In this document: piece after piece, positions 7,857 to 8,338 of the stretch
Numbering within the stretch: position 1 is the stretch's first letter
How the letters are laid out: every line of letters starts with the position of its first letter
DNA from: RGIG6165 sp045538835
GTDB taxonomy: Bacteria; Bacillota; Clostridia; Oscillospirales; Feifaniaceae
Assembly (NCBI GenBank): GCA_045538835.1
Contig: JAZQEF010000027.1
Span: 1 to 8,338 of the forward strand
DNA: 8,338 nucleotides
Reading direction: 5' to 3'
The notes under the pieces: model-generated
The model's input: the letters and a program-made list of their open reading frames with translations, nothing else
Databases searched by the model: none
Told to the model about the DNA's origin: nothing
Position numbers and translations under genes: made by a program

Positions 7857-8162
7857 ATGGAACTTGTATATGTATGCTCTCCGTATCGTGGAGATGTAAA
7901 GCGTAACAAGGAATATGCCAGAACTATTGCAAAGGCGGTCATTGAAGGCGGATGCGTACCGGTTGTGCCGCATCTGTATATTACCGAAGTGCTGAATGAC
8001 GAAAATCCGGCAGACAGGGAAACAGGTTTGAAGATGTGCCTTGAACTTGTGGAACGGTGCAATTTCATGTTTGTCGGTCAGAGATACGGAATTACGGATG
8101 GCATGAAACAGGAAATCGCAAAGGCGAAGTTGTGTAACAAGTTGATTATGTATATGGAGTAG
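7857..8162 (+). CDS. DUF4406-like protein (nucleoside 2-deoxyribosyltransferase-like fold)
   Basis: A 101-residue protein. It begins MELVYVCSPYRGDVKRNKEY, the strand plus S-P-Y-R-G nucleotide-binding turn of this family. It continues GGCVPVVPHLYITEVL (PHLY), NPADRETGLKMCLELVERCN (the D-R-x-x-G-x-x-x helix) and closes with FVGQRYGITDGMKQEIAKAK (the 'S/T-x-G-M-x-x-E-i-x-x-A' segment with a likely catalytic or ribose-contacting Glu) and LIMYME. Such proteins are common in Firmicutes phages and resemble the nucleoside 2-deoxyribosyltransferase/DNPH1 superfamily, whose members transfer or hydrolyse deoxyribosyl bonds of nucleosides or nucleotides. Activity of the short phage version is not established to my knowledge. 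The gene is complete, and the next one starts 16 bases later. Confidence 0.85.
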   Translation: MELVYVCSPYRGDVKRNKEYARTIAKAVIEGGCVPVVPHLYITEVLNDENPADRETGLKMCLELVERCNFMFVGQRYGITDGMKQEIAKAKLCNKLIMYME

Positions 8163-8177
8163 GGTTGGTGATGATCG

Positions 8178-8338
8178 GTGTCTGATGAAAAAGGATATAT
8201 CAAATTATACAGGGGAATAACAGAAAACTTCCTTTGGGAAGATCGTGCAACAAAATTACAAGCCTGGTTAGACCTTTTGATGATGGTGAATTATCGGGAT
8301 AAGAAAACAAAGTCGGATCGTAGCCATGTCGTTCTGTG
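8178..8338 (+). CDS. Replisome-organizer-like / phage replication initiation protein, N-terminal part (3' end outside window)
   Basis: The frame is closed upstream by TGA at 8172-8174, so GTG 8178 is the first possible start; a GGTGAT at 8168-8173 is a weak ribosome binding site very close to it. The 53 visible residues include KGYIKLYRGITENFLWED, then TKLQAWLDLLMMVNYRDKK and SDRSHVVL. This matches the N-terminal winged-helix domain of phage replisome organizers and DnaD-like initiators (Y-I-K-L-Y-R ... W ... L-L-x-x-N-x-x-D-K). Such proteins bind the phage origin and recruit the helicase. Its position after a recombination block and a sliding clamp fits an early replication module. The DnaD-like C-terminal domain and any origin lie beyond the window. 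Confidence 0.75.
   Translation, partial: MSDEKGYIKLYRGITENFLWEDRATKLQAWLDLLMMVNYRDKKTKSDRSHVVL

Noticed and set aside
7631..8068. Reverse-strand open frame (145 codons) opposite the 96-residue and DUF4406-like genes
   Set aside because: It runs antisense across two forward genes with good ribosome binding sites and is rich in Phe/Ser from A-rich opposite codons. No family features are seen.

Overview
The window is a densely packed, single-strand (+) early/replication-recombination segment of a bacteriophage, prophage or related mobile element. The moderately AT-rich composition, strong AGGAGG-type ribosome binding sites and the protein families (RecT-like annealing protein, YkgJ-type cysteine cluster protein, DUF551, DUF4406-like protein, replisome-organizer-like protein) point to a Firmicutes host, probably a gut Clostridia such as Lachnospiraceae. 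The host is inferred from family resemblance, not from a marker gene. No rRNA, tRNA, CRISPR array, transposase or integrase was seen.

Layout. Bases 1-693 hold the C-terminal end of an SMC/Rad50-like coiled-coil ATPase. Two small proteins follow (698-898, four-cysteine; 917-1090, 57 residues). Next come a RecT-like single-strand annealing protein (1093-2067), a YkgJ-like cysteine-cluster protein (2070-2510), a metallo-beta-lactamase-fold hydrolase (2507-3184), a DNA polymerase III beta clamp (3181-4275), an ERCC4-type nuclease (4288-4809) and a DUF551 protein (4793-4987). A PAPS-reductase/PP-loop family gene (4991-6305) is split by a tetranucleotide repeat. After it lie a small winged-helix-like protein (6320-6628), a radical SAM protein (6625-7548), an unrecognised 96-residue protein (7553-7843), a DUF4406/deoxyribosyltransferase-like protein (7857-8162) and the start of a replisome-organizer-like protein (8178 to the window end). 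Most junctions are stop/start overlaps or gaps under 20 bases. This implies one long polycistronic message, and I see no internal promoter or terminator.

How the genes fit together. The left half is a recombination and replication toolkit: SMC-like ATPase, annealing protein, a possible MBL nuclease, sliding clamp and structure-specific nuclease, with the replication initiator at the right end. The right half adds enzymes of possible nucleotide or nucleic-acid modification chemistry: PP-loop sulfotransfer-like, radical SAM and deoxyribosyltransferase-like.

The standout observation is an uninterrupted (ACAG)8 tract at 5395-5426 inside the PAPS-reductase-like gene. With 8 units the N-terminal half, carrying the PP-loop SGGKDS motif, runs into a stop at 5431. 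The C-terminal half, carrying the cysteine cluster, is open in the +1 frame. With 7 or 10 units the two halves would join into one protein of 436 or 440 residues. This is the architecture of a contingency (phase-variable) locus, here captured in the OFF state, inside a phage-like early operon.
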